DNA from: Paracoccaceae bacterium
Lineage (GTDB): Bacteria > Pseudomonadota > Alphaproteobacteria > Rhodobacterales > Rhodobacteraceae
Length of the DNA: 64,000 nt
Direction: 5' to 3'
NCBI GenBank assembly: GCA_027013095.1
Contig: JALUYI010000020.1
Coordinates: forward strand, 124,001-188,000
Below are positions 1-9,479 of the stretch, one piece after another. Positions within the stretch are counted from its first letter, which is position 1; each line of letters starts with the position of its first letter. The notes beneath the pieces were generated by a model. It had not been told where the DNA came from, did not search any database, and saw nothing but the letters and a program-made list of their open reading frames with translations. Both the position numbers and the translations under genes were made by a program.

Positions 1-129
1 GTTGAGGAACCAGACATAAAAAAACAGCGCGACGATAGCCAGAGCAAACAGACCCAGCACCTCTTTTTGAACCAGAGCGGCCAGCAGAGGTGATGAATCG
101 GGCTTGCGTGTCTTGTTGCGAACGGGCAT
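1..129 (-). CDS. N-terminal fragment of a small membrane protein, unknown function
   Basis: The reading frame starts with ATG at 129 and runs off the window after 43 codons. The visible protein begins MPVRNKTRKPDSSP, is basic and polar for about 24 residues, and then becomes a hydrophobic helix (about residues 25-42). An AAAGG-like ribosome site lies about 10 nt before the start. This looks like the cytoplasmic tail and first membrane helix of an inner-membrane protein. I cannot name the family. It is divergent from the ClC gene, so the 162-bp gap presumably holds promoters for both. Confidence 0.45.
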   Translation of the reverse strand, partial: MPVRNKTRKPDSSPLLAALVQKEVLGLFALAIVALFFYVWFLN

Positions 130-291
130 AGCTTGGCCAACCTTTTCGTTTACTCAGGATACCGGCCTTATACCGGCAAAACGGCGTAACCGACCCGATA
201 AAGACCGCGTTAAATTTTCGCAGTTTCCGTAGCGGGCCGTTGCGTTGATGCGCACAAGAGGTTAAGGCCGCCTGAACTTCAGGATTTCGAG

Positions 292-2049
292 ATGCCACAG
301 ACCGAGCCCGCACACAACCGCGAAGTTAACCTGATTACCCTCTCCCTGTTCGCTGTCGTGATCGGCACGATCACCGGCTTTGGGGCGGTTTTTCTGCGCT
401 GGTTGATGGGGGTTCTGCACAATCTGTTTTTTCTTGGCGAGCTGGCCACGGGATATAACGCCAATGTGCCGACCCCCCCGGGTCCGTTCGGGATCTGGGT
501 GATCTTTGCTCCGGTGATCGGTGGCGCGGTCGTGGTCTGGATGGTGAACAACTTTGCCCCCGAGGCTCGAGGGCACGGGGTTCCCGAGGTGATGGATGCG
601 ATCTATTATCGAAACGGCCATATCCGTCCGCAGGTCGTGGTGATCAAGTCGCTGGCCTCGGCACTGTCCATCGGTTCGGGTGCTTCGGTGGGGCGCGAGG
701 GGCCGATCATCCAGATCGGCAGTGGCATCGGCTCGGTTCTGGGGCGGATGCTGCATTTGCGCCACTGGCAGGTCATCACCATGGTGGCCGCTGGTGCCGG
801 CGCGGGGATTGCGGCAACCTTCAACACGCCGCTGGGGGCGGTGATGTTTGCCATCGAGCTGATGCTGCCGGAATTCAGCGCCCGCACCTTTTTGCCGGTG
901 GTGCTGGCCACTGGTGCCGCGACCTATGTCGGGCGGCTGATGTTTGGCAACGAGCCGGCATTTCTGGTCGCCAGCTACACATTGCCCGATCCGTTCGTGC
1001 CGCTGTCGATCGATGTCCTGCCGCTTTATGCTATTCTCGGGGTACTGTGCGGGGTGGCCTCGTGGCTGTTCGTGTGGCTGCTGCACTGGCTCGAGGACCG
1101 CTTTGACGAGATGCCGTTCAACGATTATGTCAAGAATTTCATCGGGATGCTCAGCCTTGGGATCCTGTTCTACGTCCTGCTGCGCACCACCGGAATGTAT
1201 CATACTGCAGGGGTCGGATACGCCACCATTCAGGCCATCCTGAACGGCGGAATCACCGTGGCCGCGCTGCTGACCGTGCTGTTTTTTGCCAAGCTGCTGG
1301 CCACCACCGTCAGCCTTGCGGCGGGGGCCTCGGGCGGAATCTTTTCGCCGTCGCTGTTTTTGGGCGCTACCCTTGGCGGGGCCTTTGGCTCGGTTCTGGA
1401 TGCGATCTGGCCGACGCTTGGCTTCAGCCCGATTACCTTTGCGCTGGTGGGCATGGCCGGTTTGGTCGGGGGCGGCACCGGCGCGGCGATGACGGCGATC
1501 ATGATGATTTTCGAGATGACCGGTGACTATAACATCGCCGTGGCCGCGATCATCGCCGTGGCCTGTGCCATCGGTGTGCGCCGGGCCATGGTGGTCGAGA
1601 ATATCTATACGATGAAACTGGCGCGGCGCGGCCATCACGTGCCGACGGACCGACGCTCGCACATGTTTCCGATCCGTCTGGCAACCGAGGTCATGCAGCC
1701 GATCATGGGGGTGGTGCAAGAAGGCGATCTGATCCGCGTTCCCGCCACGCTGGCCGATATTCCCCCCGAAGATCTGGCCTATGCGGTGGTCGCAGAGGGC
1801 AACCGGATCAAGGGGATTGTGGTGGTTGACAAGGATGACAAGACCCGCGCCCTGTCGCCGATCCGCACTGAAATCGGGATCACCCGCGACGACAATCTGT
1901 TGGAGGCGGTGATGAAACGCATGGTGTCGCGCGGCCACAAGATGGAACTGGTCGTGCCCGGAACCGGCGTGCCGCGTCCTGAGGACGTGACCGGCGTGAT
2001 CACCCACGAGGCCATCACCCAGGCAGTTCTGAACGATTACGCGCAATAA
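292..2049 (+). CDS. ClC-family chloride channel/antiporter with C-terminal CBS domains
   Basis: This 585-residue inner-membrane protein moves chloride. Residues about 15-440 form the ClC membrane domain. It carries the selectivity-filter signatures GHGVP, GREGP (gating glutamate E136) and GGIFSP. The cytoplasmic tail, about residues 460-580, looks like a CBS pair of the kind that often binds adenine nucleotides. In the stretch FAIELMLPEF the position matching the internal 'proton' glutamate of E. coli ClC (E203) is leucine (L190), with E189 before it. This suggests channel-like or weakly proton-coupled transport; it is an inference from a hand alignment. The start has an AGGA site 12 nt upstream. 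The gene stands alone on this strand. Confidence 0.93.
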   Translation: MPQTEPAHNREVNLITLSLFAVVIGTITGFGAVFLRWLMGVLHNLFFLGELATGYNANVPTPPGPFGIWVIFAPVIGGAVVVWMVNNFAPEARGHGVPEVMDAIYYRNGHIRPQVVVIKSLASALSIGSGASVGREGPIIQIGSGIGSVLGRMLHLRHWQVITMVAAGAGAGIAATFNTPLGAVMFAIELMLPEFSARTFLPVVLATGAATYVGRLMFGNEPAFLVASYTLPDPFVPLSIDVLPLYAILGVLCGVASWLFVWLLHWLEDRFDEMPFNDYVKNFIGMLSLGILFYVLLRTTGMYHTAGVGYATIQAILNGGITVAALLTVLFFAKLLATTVSLAAGASGGIFSPSLFLGATLGGAFGSVLDAIWPTLGFSPITFALVGMAGLVGGGTGAAMTAIMMIFEMTGDYNIAVAAIIAVACAIGVRRAMVVENIYTMKLARRGHHVPTDRRSHMFPIRLATEVMQPIMGVVQEGDLIRVPATLADIPPEDLAYAVVAEGNRIKGIVVVDKDDKTRALSPIRTEIGITRDDNLLEAVMKRMVSRGHKMELVVPGTGVPRPEDVTGVITHEAITQAVLNDYAQ

Positions 2050-2164
2050 CGACGGCTGACGCGCAATCCCCGCGCGGTGCAGTCCACCCGCTCGCAAGGC
2101 CCCTCAGGGCCTGTCGGCGGGGACCTGCGCTGTGGGTGGAGGACGGTCGGTGGCGGGCCTTTTT

Positions 2165-2506
2165 TCAGACGCGCTCAACAACCACCTTGTCGGGGTAAAA
2201 GGCCAGATACCCGGCGATGTCCCGGGCAATCTCGAACGGGTCTTCATAGGACCAGACGGCGTCGGCAATGACGCCGCTTTTTGCATGAATACCGAAATAG
2301 ACCGCATTTCCCTTGTGCGGGCAGTAGGATTTGTTCTCGGATTTTTCCAGAAACTCCATGCCGACATCGGCGCGCGGAAAATAGATCACCGGGGGCATTT
2401 TCCCTTCGATCAGCTCCATTGCATTTTTCGATTCGGCCAGAATGGCGCCGCCCGCGCGGGCAACCCATGTTCCGACCGCTGGTCTGATTTTAATATGTTG
2501 TGCCAT
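2165..2506 (-). CDS. DUF427 family protein
   Basis: This is a 113-residue soluble protein of the DUF427 family, also listed as NTP_transf_9. The recognisable core is YCPHKGNAVYFGI near residue 60, with a following WSYEDP motif. Family members are small beta-rich single-domain proteins of unknown biochemical role. The protein is full length for the family. It is a single gene, convergent with the ClC gene and downstream of the aminopeptidase on the same strand, 57 bp after that gene's stop. The function cannot be read from context. Confidence 0.85.
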   Translation of the reverse strand: MAQHIKIRPAVGTWVARAGGAILAESKNAMELIEGKMPPVIYFPRADVGMEFLEKSENKSYCPHKGNAVYFGIHAKSGVIADAVWSYEDPFEIARDIAGYLAFYPDKVVVERV

Positions 2507-2563
2507 GTCTCTCCCTTGTCTGAGCGGCGTTTATAGCACGCCAGAGCGCAGCTTGTAACCTGT

Positions 2564-4369
2564 TCAGATTGGCGCACAGGCCCGGGCCAGCCAGTCTTGC
2601 GTCTCCGCCGAGCAGGCCGGTGCGATCAGGGCCATCGTTTTGGCGTGATAGCGGTTCAGCCAGTCCAGCTCATCCCGGTCAAGAAGCGTCGGGTCGATCA
2701 GGGCACGATCAATCGGCGTATATGACAGGGTTTCAAATTGCAGCATCGGGCGGCTGTCACCGTCGGGCAGGGGGGGCGCGGCTGAGACCACGCAGAGATT
2801 TTCGATGCGGATGCCGAATTCCCCCTCGCGGTAATAACCGGGTTCGTTGGACAGGATCATGCCCGCCTCAAAAGGGACATCGGATAGTCGTGAAAGGCGT
2901 TGTGGCCCCTCGTGAACCGCCAGAAAGGCGCCGACCCCGTGGCCGGTGCCATGGTCGAAATCCAGTCCCGCACGCCAGAGCGCCATGCGGGCAAACCCGT
3001 CGAGGTCGCGCCCGGCCAGACCCTCGGGCCAGCGTGCCTGCGAGATCGCAATCATGCCTTTCAGCACCCGGGTAAAGCAGGTGCGTTGACGCTGCCCGGG
3101 GCGGCCGATTGCAATCGTGCGGGTGATATCGGTTGTGCCATCGCGATATTGCCCGCCGCTGTCGATCAGCAACAGATCGCCGGTTTCGATCCGCCGGTTG
3201 CTGTCATGGGTGACGCGATAATGGGTGATCGCCCCGTTTGGACCGCTGCCGCAGATTGTCTCGAAACTGAGGTCAACGAACATGGGCAGTTGCCGACGCA
3301 GGCTTTCCAGATGTTTTACCACGTCGATCTCGGTCAGGTCCGGGGCACTGCCCTGTGCGGCAAGCCAGGCCAGCAGCTCGGCCATCGCCACGCCGTCGCG
3401 CAGGTGGGCCTTGCGGCTGCCCGCAATCTCGGTTGCGTTCTTGCAGGCTTTGGGGCGAATGCAGGGATCCGGCGCAAAGGCGATTTCACATCCCGCGGCA
3501 ACCAGCCGGTTCGTGACCCAAAGCGGCGCGCTGCCCTCGTCCACCCGCACCGGCCCGTCGAGGCGGTCAAGCGTTGCGGCAAAGTCATTGGGCGGCAACC
3601 GGCGGATGGCGTCACCCAGATGGGTGCCAAGATCGGTATCGATCCGCGCCGGGTCGATGAAAAAATCAACGCTGGAGTTGTCATGCAGGATGGCGTTTGC
3701 CAGAACCACCGGCGTGCGGGCGATATCGGCCCCCCGGATGTTCAAAAGCCAGGCGATGCTGTCGGGCAGGGTCAGAACCGCCGCCCGCTGTCCCGCAGCC
3801 CTCAGTTCGGCGGCAAGGCGGGCGCGTTTGTCCGCCGAGCTTTCGCCGCTGAGGGTATGGGGATGCGCCCAAATCGGCCCCTCGGTGGCGCCCGGCTGAT
3901 CGTTCCAGATGCGGTCCACCAGATTTTCGCTTTCGACCAGCTCAATTGCGCTGCCCGTCAATGCGTGGCGCAGCTGCTCGATCTGACGCTTGACGTGCAG
4001 GCAAGGGTCAAACCCGATCCGTCCGCCGTTTGGCAGCGCCTGCCTGAGCCAGCTCTCCAGCGTGGTCTCAGGCCAGGGAACCGGCGTAAAGGCCGCCTGA
4101 TCGATCTGCTCTTTGACCTGAATGCGATACCGCCCGTCAATAAAGACGCCAGCGGACTCACGCAAGGCCGCGCAAAAACCGGCCGATCCGGTAAAGCCGG
4201 TCAGCCAGGCCAGCCGCTCGTCTCGCGGCTGCACCCATTCGCCCTGATGCGCATCGGCGCGGGGGACCAGAAAACCGTCCAGACCCGCCGCCGCCATCTG
4301 TTTGCGCAAATCCTGCAAGCGCCGGGCGCCGTGTTCGGGTGATGCGGTGGTTTCAAAGCTTTGCAGCAT
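2564..4369 (-). CDS. Xaa-Pro aminopeptidase, M24B metallopeptidase family
   Basis: This 601-residue cytosolic enzyme should remove N-terminal residues preceding proline. It has the three-part build of the long (XPNPEP1-like) form: two creatinase-type N-terminal domains (about 1-310) and a C-terminal pita-bread catalytic domain. The five dinuclear metal ligands are visible: D403 and D414 in the DSGGQYRDGTTD stretch, H477 in GTGHGVG, E509 in SNEPGYY and E523 in IRIEN. It is longer than E. coli PepP (about 440), as expected for this subgroup. It follows cobT on the same strand after about 92 bp, but there is no obvious functional link. Confidence 0.93.
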   Translation of the reverse strand: MLQSFETTASPEHGARRLQDLRKQMAAAGLDGFLVPRADAHQGEWVQPRDERLAWLTGFTGSAGFCAALRESAGVFIDGRYRIQVKEQIDQAAFTPVPWPETTLESWLRQALPNGGRIGFDPCLHVKRQIEQLRHALTGSAIELVESENLVDRIWNDQPGATEGPIWAHPHTLSGESSADKRARLAAELRAAGQRAAVLTLPDSIAWLLNIRGADIARTPVVLANAILHDNSSVDFFIDPARIDTDLGTHLGDAIRRLPPNDFAATLDRLDGPVRVDEGSAPLWVTNRLVAAGCEIAFAPDPCIRPKACKNATEIAGSRKAHLRDGVAMAELLAWLAAQGSAPDLTEIDVVKHLESLRRQLPMFVDLSFETICGSGPNGAITHYRVTHDSNRRIETGDLLLIDSGGQYRDGTTDITRTIAIGRPGQRQRTCFTRVLKGMIAISQARWPEGLAGRDLDGFARMALWRAGLDFDHGTGHGVGAFLAVHEGPQRLSRLSDVPFEAGMILSNEPGYYREGEFGIRIENLCVVSAAPPLPDGDSRPMLQFETLSYTPIDRALIDPTLLDRDELDWLNRYHAKTMALIAPACSAETQDWLARACAPI

Positions 4370-4461
4370 GGGCGGGCCTCTTTGATGCCTGTGACGGGGG
4401 GGATTCCCGGGCGAGAACTGGTGTCATTCGTATCGCGCACGGGCGGCGAAGGCGAGCGGGG

Positions 4462-6345
4462 TCACGCCCTCTTGATCCGGTTGATTCCCAGAACCCGGGC
4501 GCGTTTGCGTGGGTCATTGTCAAACAGACTGGCCAGTTGTTCGGTCATGGCACCGGCCAGTTGCTCGACATCGGTGATTGTGACTGCGCGCTCATAATAC
4601 CGGGTCACGTCATGGCCGATGCCAATGGCGATCAGCTCGACCGCACGACGTTTTTCTACCATGGCGATGACATCCCGCAGGTGTTTTTCCAGATAGCTCG
4701 CAGAATTGACACTGAGGGTGCTGTCGTCGACCGGGGCACCGTCGCTGATGACCATAAGGATGCGGCGGGCCTCGGGGCGGGCGCACATGCGCCGGTGCGC
4801 CCATTCCAGCGCCTCGCCGTCGATATTTTCCTTTAGCAACCCCTCTTTCATCATCAGGCCCAGATTGGGGCGCGCCCGGCGCCAGGGCGCATCGGCCCCC
4901 TTGTAGACGATGTGCCTGAGATCATTCAGCCGCCCCGGCGTTTGTGCACGCCCTTCGGCCAGCCATTTTTCGCGGCTCAACCCGCCTTTCCAGGCGCGGG
5001 TGGTAAAGCCGAGGATTTCGACCTTGACCGAGCAGCGTTCCAGCGTACGCGCCAGAACATCGGCACAGATCGCCGCAATCGAGATCGGCCGCCCCCGCAT
5101 CGAGCCGGAATTGTCCAGCAGAAGAGTGACGATCGTGTCCTTGAACTCGGTGTCCTTTTCCTGCTTGAAACTCAGCGGAGTCGTGGGGTTGGTCACCACC
5201 CGGGCCAGACGCCCTGCATCAAGGAGCCCCTCTTCGAGGTCAAACAGCCAACTGCGGTTCTGTTGCGCCTGAAGACGGCGCTGCAGCTTGTTCGCCAGAC
5301 GGCTGACAGCGCCTTTCAGGGGCTCGAGCTGCTGGTCCAGATAGGCGCGCAGGCGTTCCAGCTCGGCTGGGCTGGCCAGGTCTTCGGCCTTGATTTCCTC
5401 GTCGAACTCGGTGGCAAAGACCCTGTAATTCGGGTCGGCCTCGGAATGTGGCGGCGGGGCAGGCGGCTCAAGCGGCGGTTCGCCATCGGCCATTTCCGCC
5501 TCGTCTGACATGTCCATATCGTCCATGTCTTCCATCGCCACTTGCGATTGGGTGTCCTCGGTTTCCGACGGGTTTTCCTCGTCACTGTCCTCGGCCTCGT
5601 TGCTGTCGTCCTCGTCCTCGCCCCCCTCGCTGTCGGGTTGCTCGTCTTCTTCGGCGTCGTCCTCGGCCTCTTGATCCTCGTCGTTGTCCTGCTGGTCGGG
5701 GTCATCGCCCAGCTGGTCGCCATAGCCGAGATCCTCGATCACCTGACGTGCAAGCCGGGCAAATTCCGTCTGGTCGGCCAGAACGTCATTCACCGCCTCA
5801 AGCGTGCCGCCGGCCTCGGCCTGCATGAAGTCGCGCCAGAGGTTCATCACGTTGTTGGCCCCCGCCGGCAGGTCGCGCCCGGTTGCGAGGTGGCGTACGA
5901 GATAGCCGGCCGCGGTGGCCAATGGCGCCAGAGCGCGATCGCTGATGTCGGAAAATCCCTGCTTGTCCGCCTCGGCGCCGATTTTGGCGTCGATATTGCT
6001 GGCGGTGCCGGGCATCACCCGCGCGCCCATGGCCTCGCAGCGGGCGGTTTCCATCGCTTCGTAGAGGTCCCGGGCCATCTGCCCCTCAGGGGCGTATTTG
6101 GCGTGTGTTGCCGCATCGTGAAAGCGCAGGTTCATGGCATAGGCGTCCGCCGTTCCGCGCGCCAAAAGCACCTCTTGGTGGCTCATCCGGCGGGTGACCT
6201 GAGGCAGGCGCATGGTGTCCTCGGACAGGCCCGGAGGATCGACGGTAAAGGCGATGTTCAGCTCGGCCTCATTGGCCATCGCTCGGGTTGCGTCACTCAG
6301 GGCCTTTTTGAACGGGTCGGCCGGGTTGTCGGATTTTTTGCTCAT
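4462..6345 (-). CDS. cobT: Cobaltochelatase subunit CobT
   Basis: CobT forms, with CobS, the AAA+ chaperone-like part of the ATP-dependent aerobic cobaltochelatase (CobNST), which inserts cobalt into hydrogenobyrinic acid a,c-diamide during vitamin B12 synthesis. The 627-residue protein has an N-terminal helical domain, a very acidic Asp/Glu-rich linker (about residues 210-300), and a C-terminal von Willebrand A domain. That domain has a clear metal-ion-dependent adhesion site, [11 protein letters not shown] (D411). I chose the ATG at 6345 because a run of G's lies directly before it as a ribosome site; an in-frame GTG 15 bp upstream would cover that site. It follows cobS after 48 bp. The large CobN subunit is not in the window. 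Confidence 0.95.
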   Translation of the reverse strand: MSKKSDNPADPFKKALSDATRAMANEAELNIAFTVDPPGLSEDTMRLPQVTRRMSHQEVLLARGTADAYAMNLRFHDAATHAKYAPEGQMARDLYEAMETARCEAMGARVMPGTASNIDAKIGAEADKQGFSDISDRALAPLATAAGYLVRHLATGRDLPAGANNVMNLWRDFMQAEAGGTLEAVNDVLADQTEFARLARQVIEDLGYGDQLGDDPDQQDNDEDQEAEDDAEEDEQPDSEGGEDEDDSNEAEDSDEENPSETEDTQSQVAMEDMDDMDMSDEAEMADGEPPLEPPAPPPHSEADPNYRVFATEFDEEIKAEDLASPAELERLRAYLDQQLEPLKGAVSRLANKLQRRLQAQQNRSWLFDLEEGLLDAGRLARVVTNPTTPLSFKQEKDTEFKDTIVTLLLDNSGSMRGRPISIAAICADVLARTLERCSVKVEILGFTTRAWKGGLSREKWLAEGRAQTPGRLNDLRHIVYKGADAPWRRARPNLGLMMKEGLLKENIDGEALEWAHRRMCARPEARRILMVISDGAPVDDSTLSVNSASYLEKHLRDVIAMVEKRRAVELIAIGIGHDVTRYYERAVTITDVEQLAGAMTEQLASLFDNDPRKRARVLGINRIKRA

Positions 6346-6393
6346 CAAAATCCCCCCCACACGCGTGAGGGCCGCAGAGCAGGGTGCTGCCGG

Positions 6394-7380
6394 TCAGCCA
6401 AGGCTGACACTCGCAGCGCTTTCCGGCAGCTCCTCGTCAAAGCAGCGCTGATAGAATTCCGCCACGGTCTGGCGTTCCAGCTCATCGCATTTGTTGAGGA
6501 AGGTCAGGCGGAAGGCAAAGCCCACGTTCTTGAAAATCTCGGCGTTCTGGGCCCAGTTGATCACCGTGCGCGGGCTCATCACGGTGGAAATGTCGCCGTT
6601 CATGAAGGCCGTGCGGCTGAGATCGGCAACGGTGACCATCTGGCTGATGATCTGTCGTCCCTTGTCGGTGTTGTAATGCGGGGCCTTGGCCAGCACGATG
6701 GCGCTTTCGGCGTCATGGCTGAGATAGTTCAGCGTTGCCACCAGCGACCAGCGGTCCATCTGTGCCTGGTTGATCTGTTGCACCCCGTGATAAAGGCCGG
6801 TGGTGTCGCCAAGGCCGACCGTATTGGATGTCGCAAACAGCCGAAAGCTGGGATGCGGGGTGATGATCTCGTTCTGGTCGAGAAGCGTCAGCTTGCCGTC
6901 ATGTTCCAGCACCCGCTGAATGACGAACATCACATCGGCGCGCCCCGCGTCGTATTCGTCAAACACGATGGCAACCGGGTTGCGCAGGGCCCAGGGCAGG
7001 ATGCCTTCGTGGAACTCGGTCACCTGCTTGCCATCCTTCAGCTTGATCGCGTCCTTGCCGATCAGGTCGATGCGGCTGATGTGGCTGTCCAGATTGACCC
7101 GCACGCAGGGCCAGTTCAGATGCGCGGCGATCTGTTCGATATGGGTCGATTTGCCGGTGCCGTGGTAGCCCTGGATCATCACCCGGCGGTTATGGGCAAA
7201 GCCGGCCAAAATGGCCAGAGTCGTGTCGGGGTCGAACTTGTAGGTCGGATCAATCACTGGAACCCGGTCCGAGGGCTCGGCAAAGCCATAGACCTCCATC
7301 TCGGTGTCAAAGCCGAACAGATCCCGCACCGAATAGCGCTTGTCGGGTTCTGCCATCCTGTTCGTCATGCCATCAGCCAT
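6394..7380 (-). CDS. cobS: Cobaltochelatase subunit CobS (MoxR-type AAA+ ATPase)
   Basis: CobS is the ATPase subunit that pairs with CobT to drive CobN in cobalt insertion. The 328-residue protein has a Walker A motif GYHGTGKST (K77), a Walker B motif [10 protein letters not shown], and the family N-terminus containing [10 protein letters not shown]. The ATG at 7380 (MADGMTN...) is preferred over an upstream in-frame start because AGGGA sits about 9 nt before it and the length then matches the family. It is followed by cobT, likely as one transcript. The 200-bp upstream region separates it from the J-domain gene on the same strand. I looked there for a cobalamin riboswitch and found no convincing one. 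Confidence 0.95.
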   Translation of the reverse strand: MADGMTNRMAEPDKRYSVRDLFGFDTEMEVYGFAEPSDRVPVIDPTYKFDPDTTLAILAGFAHNRRVMIQGYHGTGKSTHIEQIAAHLNWPCVRVNLDSHISRIDLIGKDAIKLKDGKQVTEFHEGILPWALRNPVAIVFDEYDAGRADVMFVIQRVLEHDGKLTLLDQNEIITPHPSFRLFATSNTVGLGDTTGLYHGVQQINQAQMDRWSLVATLNYLSHDAESAIVLAKAPHYNTDKGRQIISQMVTVADLSRTAFMNGDISTVMSPRTVINWAQNAEIFKNVGFAFRLTFLNKCDELERQTVAEFYQRCFDEELPESAASVSLG

Positions 7381-7580
7381 AATGTAATTTCCCTGCCATT
7401 CAGTTATGGGCCCCGGGCGGGCCTTTCCAGCCTTCACGTAGTGAAACAAATTCCATCCCTCTGCAAGGGGGAGTGGCGCCGGCGCGCATTATGACGCGGC
7501 GGCAGTCGGCCCCGGCAGTCGGTCCCGGTGATTGTCGACGGTTCCCAACCCGGGGGATCGAATTTGATGGCTCCTACGCC

Positions 7581-8240
7581 CTAATCCTTGAAACTGCGGC
7601 TGACCTTGATCTGCTCCCACGCCCAGACGACCTGCTGTAGGCGGTCCTCGTCGTCGCGGTTGCCGCCGTTCATGTCGGGGTGCAGGTCTTTGACCAGCGA
7701 TTTATATTGCTTGCGGATTTCGCTTTTGGTCCAGTGGTCTTCGGCGTCAAGCAGGCTGAGGGCGCGCCGTTCCGTGGCCGGTAGTTTGCGTGCGATGACC
7801 GTTCCGCGCCCCGAGCCGGGGTTGCGGGTTGCGTTTTCGCCCAGAACCTCGTGCGGGTCGTCAATCCCGAGGCGCGCCCAGGCCTTGGCCTCGACGGTGG
7901 CGCTTTGCGATGTTTCGCCCTTTTTGCCAAAGGGTTTGGTCGGCCGCTCCCAGACCTTGTCGGCGGCAAATTGCTTTTCCAACTCTTCTTCCGAGTGGTT
8001 CTCGAAAAAATTCCACTTCAGATTATAGGCGCGCACGTGTTCAAGGCAGAACCACAGGAAATCATCCAGATTGTCGGGGTGCTTGGGGGCGCGGTATTTT
8101 CCGGGCTGCTGGCAGCCGTCATGCTCGCAGACCCGCGAGGAGGTCTCGAAGGCACCGGACATCCCCCGCCGTCCCCGCGCCCGGCGTTTTTTGTCCGCCG
8201 ACACGGAAATATCAAAATCAAATGGTGATCGCCCTGCCAT
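7581..8240 (-). CDS. J-domain (DnaJ-like) protein next to cobS
   Basis: This 219-residue protein has a C-terminal J-domain, about residues 160-215. It holds the diagnostic HPD tripeptide in KDLHPDMNGG, after a helix with KYKSLVK-like basic residues. The N-terminal part contains a possible metal site formed by CEHDGC and WFCLEH (residues about 38-70). There is no Gly/Phe region or classical zinc finger, so it is a specialised co-chaperone rather than DnaJ itself. It lies upstream of cobS and divergent from bolA, an arrangement I recall from other alphaproteobacteria. A role in folding or assembling the chelatase or an iron-sulfur partner is conceivable but unproven. Confidence 0.85.
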   Translation of the reverse strand: MAGRSPFDFDISVSADKKRRARGRRGMSGAFETSSRVCEHDGCQQPGKYRAPKHPDNLDDFLWFCLEHVRAYNLKWNFFENHSEEELEKQFAADKVWERPTKPFGKKGETSQSATVEAKAWARLGIDDPHEVLGENATRNPGSGRGTVIARKLPATERRALSLLDAEDHWTKSEIRKQYKSLVKDLHPDMNGGNRDDEDRLQQVVWAWEQIKVSRSFKD

Positions 8241-8348
8241 GATCCCCGTAATCCTTTTGCTTTTCGACTCGGATGAAGCAGTTTAGTGTTTTGCCGCGCG
8301 GGGCCAAGAGCGAAACGCTTGTCGGGCGCGAAAAAAAGAGGAAAAAAA

Positions 8349-8606
8349 GTGAAAGTTGCAGATGAAATTACGGAAAAACTGACTGCGGCGTTCCAGCCCG
8401 ATGAGCTGCGCGTGATTGATGAAAGCGAGGCACATCGCGGGCACGCCGGCTATCGCGAAGGGGGGCAGAGCCATTTCAAGGTGATTATCCGGGCACCCGC
8501 CTTTGCGCCAATGAGCCGGGTCGCCCGACATCGGGCCGTTCACGCGGCGCTGACGCCGGCGCTGGTGGGGCGCATCCACGCGCTGTCGCTGGAGATTTCG
8601 GCCTGA
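8349..8606 (+). CDS. bolA: BolA family protein
   Basis: This is an 85-residue BolA-fold protein. Visible features are the helix-turn VIDESEAHRGHAG, the conserved SHFKVIIRAPAF strand, and the invariant C-terminal histidine region RIHALSLEIS. BolA proteins partner with monothiol glutaredoxins in iron-sulfur or iron handling. The GTG at 8349 is the likely start: GAGG lies 7 nt upstream and the length then matches the family. An ATG at 8286 would add 21 basic residues without a good ribosome site. The gene is divergent from the J-domain gene, with about 108 bp between. Confidence 0.88.
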   Translation: MKVADEITEKLTAAFQPDELRVIDESEAHRGHAGYREGGQSHFKVIIRAPAFAPMSRVARHRAVHAALTPALVGRIHALSLEISA

Positions 8607-8668
8607 GCCAGGGGGGCGGCAGGGGGGCAGGGGCGGCGCCGTTGTCTGCCCCCTGTTCTCTGTTGGAC

Positions 8669-9199
8669 CTATTCGGCGGCGTGTTTTGCCGCCTCAGGCA
8701 GCGGTGCTGGCGATGTGGCTGATGATGGCTCTGCGGATTCGGAGCGCATCAGGCGCGCCTTGCGGCTGCGCAGGATCCCGAGGACCCCGGCCTGTGTCGT
8801 GACGTTGCTTGTGCTCTCGGCGTTGGTGCTGTGCAGCGGCGTTACCGTTGCACTGGCGGCGCGATGGCTGGAGGTAAAGACAAAGTCCTTTTCGGTCGTG
8901 TCCTCGTCGATCTTGTGCAGTTCGATCTGGCGGGTCGGGGGTGTTTCAAAGAATTTCTGATCGGCGACGATTTCGCGGCGGAACACCAGAACCGACTGGT
9001 AGGATTCGACCCGGCTGGTCAGCCCGGTCTTTTCCTCGCACGGCAGGCTTTCGGCGCGCAGGTATTCCCAGCCGCTGCCGGCAAGGTCGTTCATGGCCTC
9101 GGCCAGAACCGCTGCAAACTGATCTTCGTGGCGGCGCACCCCCTTGAAAGACCGAGTCTTTCTTGGCGCGGCCACAACCTTGTATTCATATTTGGACAT
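8669..9199 (-). CDS. DUF4177 domain protein
   Basis: This is a 176-residue protein. Its first 80 residues match the DUF4177 pattern: MSKYEYKVV, a central SGWEYL, and a closing strand YQSVLVFRR. The rest is polar, Ser/Thr/Ala-rich and probably disordered. I see no signal peptide or membrane helix. I use the ATG at 9199, preceded by GGGGAG. The open frame extends far upstream through AT-rich DNA that looks like promoter rather than coding sequence. A perfect TTAA-N7-TTAA box lies about 102 bp upstream, suggesting CtrA control. The function is unknown. Confidence 0.78.
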   Translation of the reverse strand: MSKYEYKVVAAPRKTRSFKGVRRHEDQFAAVLAEAMNDLAGSGWEYLRAESLPCEEKTGLTSRVESYQSVLVFRREIVADQKFFETPPTRQIELHKIDEDTTEKDFVFTSSHRAASATVTPLHSTNAESTSNVTTQAGVLGILRSRKARLMRSESAEPSSATSPAPLPEAAKHAAE

Positions 9200-9479
9200 T
9201 TGGTGGCAGCTCCCCGTTCCCTCTTTCAGCGATGTCCCCCGGGAGCGACTACACGACAAAATGATTGAATGATTAATAGCGAATTTGGAAACAGTTTGTT
9301 TTAACGAATTGTTAACTTGTCTATATGCAGTGGTAAATAGTGTGGAAAACGCTATATATTGAAAATCAACAACCGATGATTGTCTAGTATGGAAACAATG
9401 CCCGCCATATTTGTGCCGCAATTTGCCACAATTCGCGGCCTATGGCGATGAGAAAAGCCCGAAAATTTGTCGAAACGCA
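9200..9479. other. AT-rich intergenic region upstream of the DUF4177 gene
   Basis: This is 280 bp with no supported gene, between gatB (whose stop is at 9480) and the DUF4177 gene, both on the minus strand. The stretch of about 9240-9420 is much richer in A and T than the surrounding DNA, as expected for a promoter. It carries the CtrA-type box listed separately at 9301-9315. I see no tRNA-like fold or clear terminator for gatB's neighbour. Confidence 0.6.
9301..9315 (-). promoter_or_regulatory. Candidate CtrA binding box (TTAA-N7-TTAA)
   Basis: The plus strand reads TTAACGAATTGTTAA, an exact TTAA-N7-TTAA match to the full CtrA consensus of alphaproteobacteria; the 15-mer is almost palindromic. 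It lies 102 bp upstream of the DUF4177 start inside an AT-rich promoter-like stretch. That CtrA itself binds is inferred from the motif and its position. Confidence 0.55.

Noticed and set aside
262-2097. 611-codon open frame on the strand opposite the ClC gene
   Set aside because: The protein is His/Arg/Gln-rich with no domain, and lies antisense to a clear ClC gene; high GC creates such long shadow frames.
5542-7494. 650-codon open frame opposite cobT and cobS
   Set aside because: It is antisense to two well-identified genes and has no recognisable domain. The hydrophobic start comes from reading the acidic cobT linker backwards.
7381-7580. Possible cobalamin riboswitch before cobS
   Set aside because: A GGGAA and a GCCACT are present, but not the conserved B12-box context, spacing or pairing.
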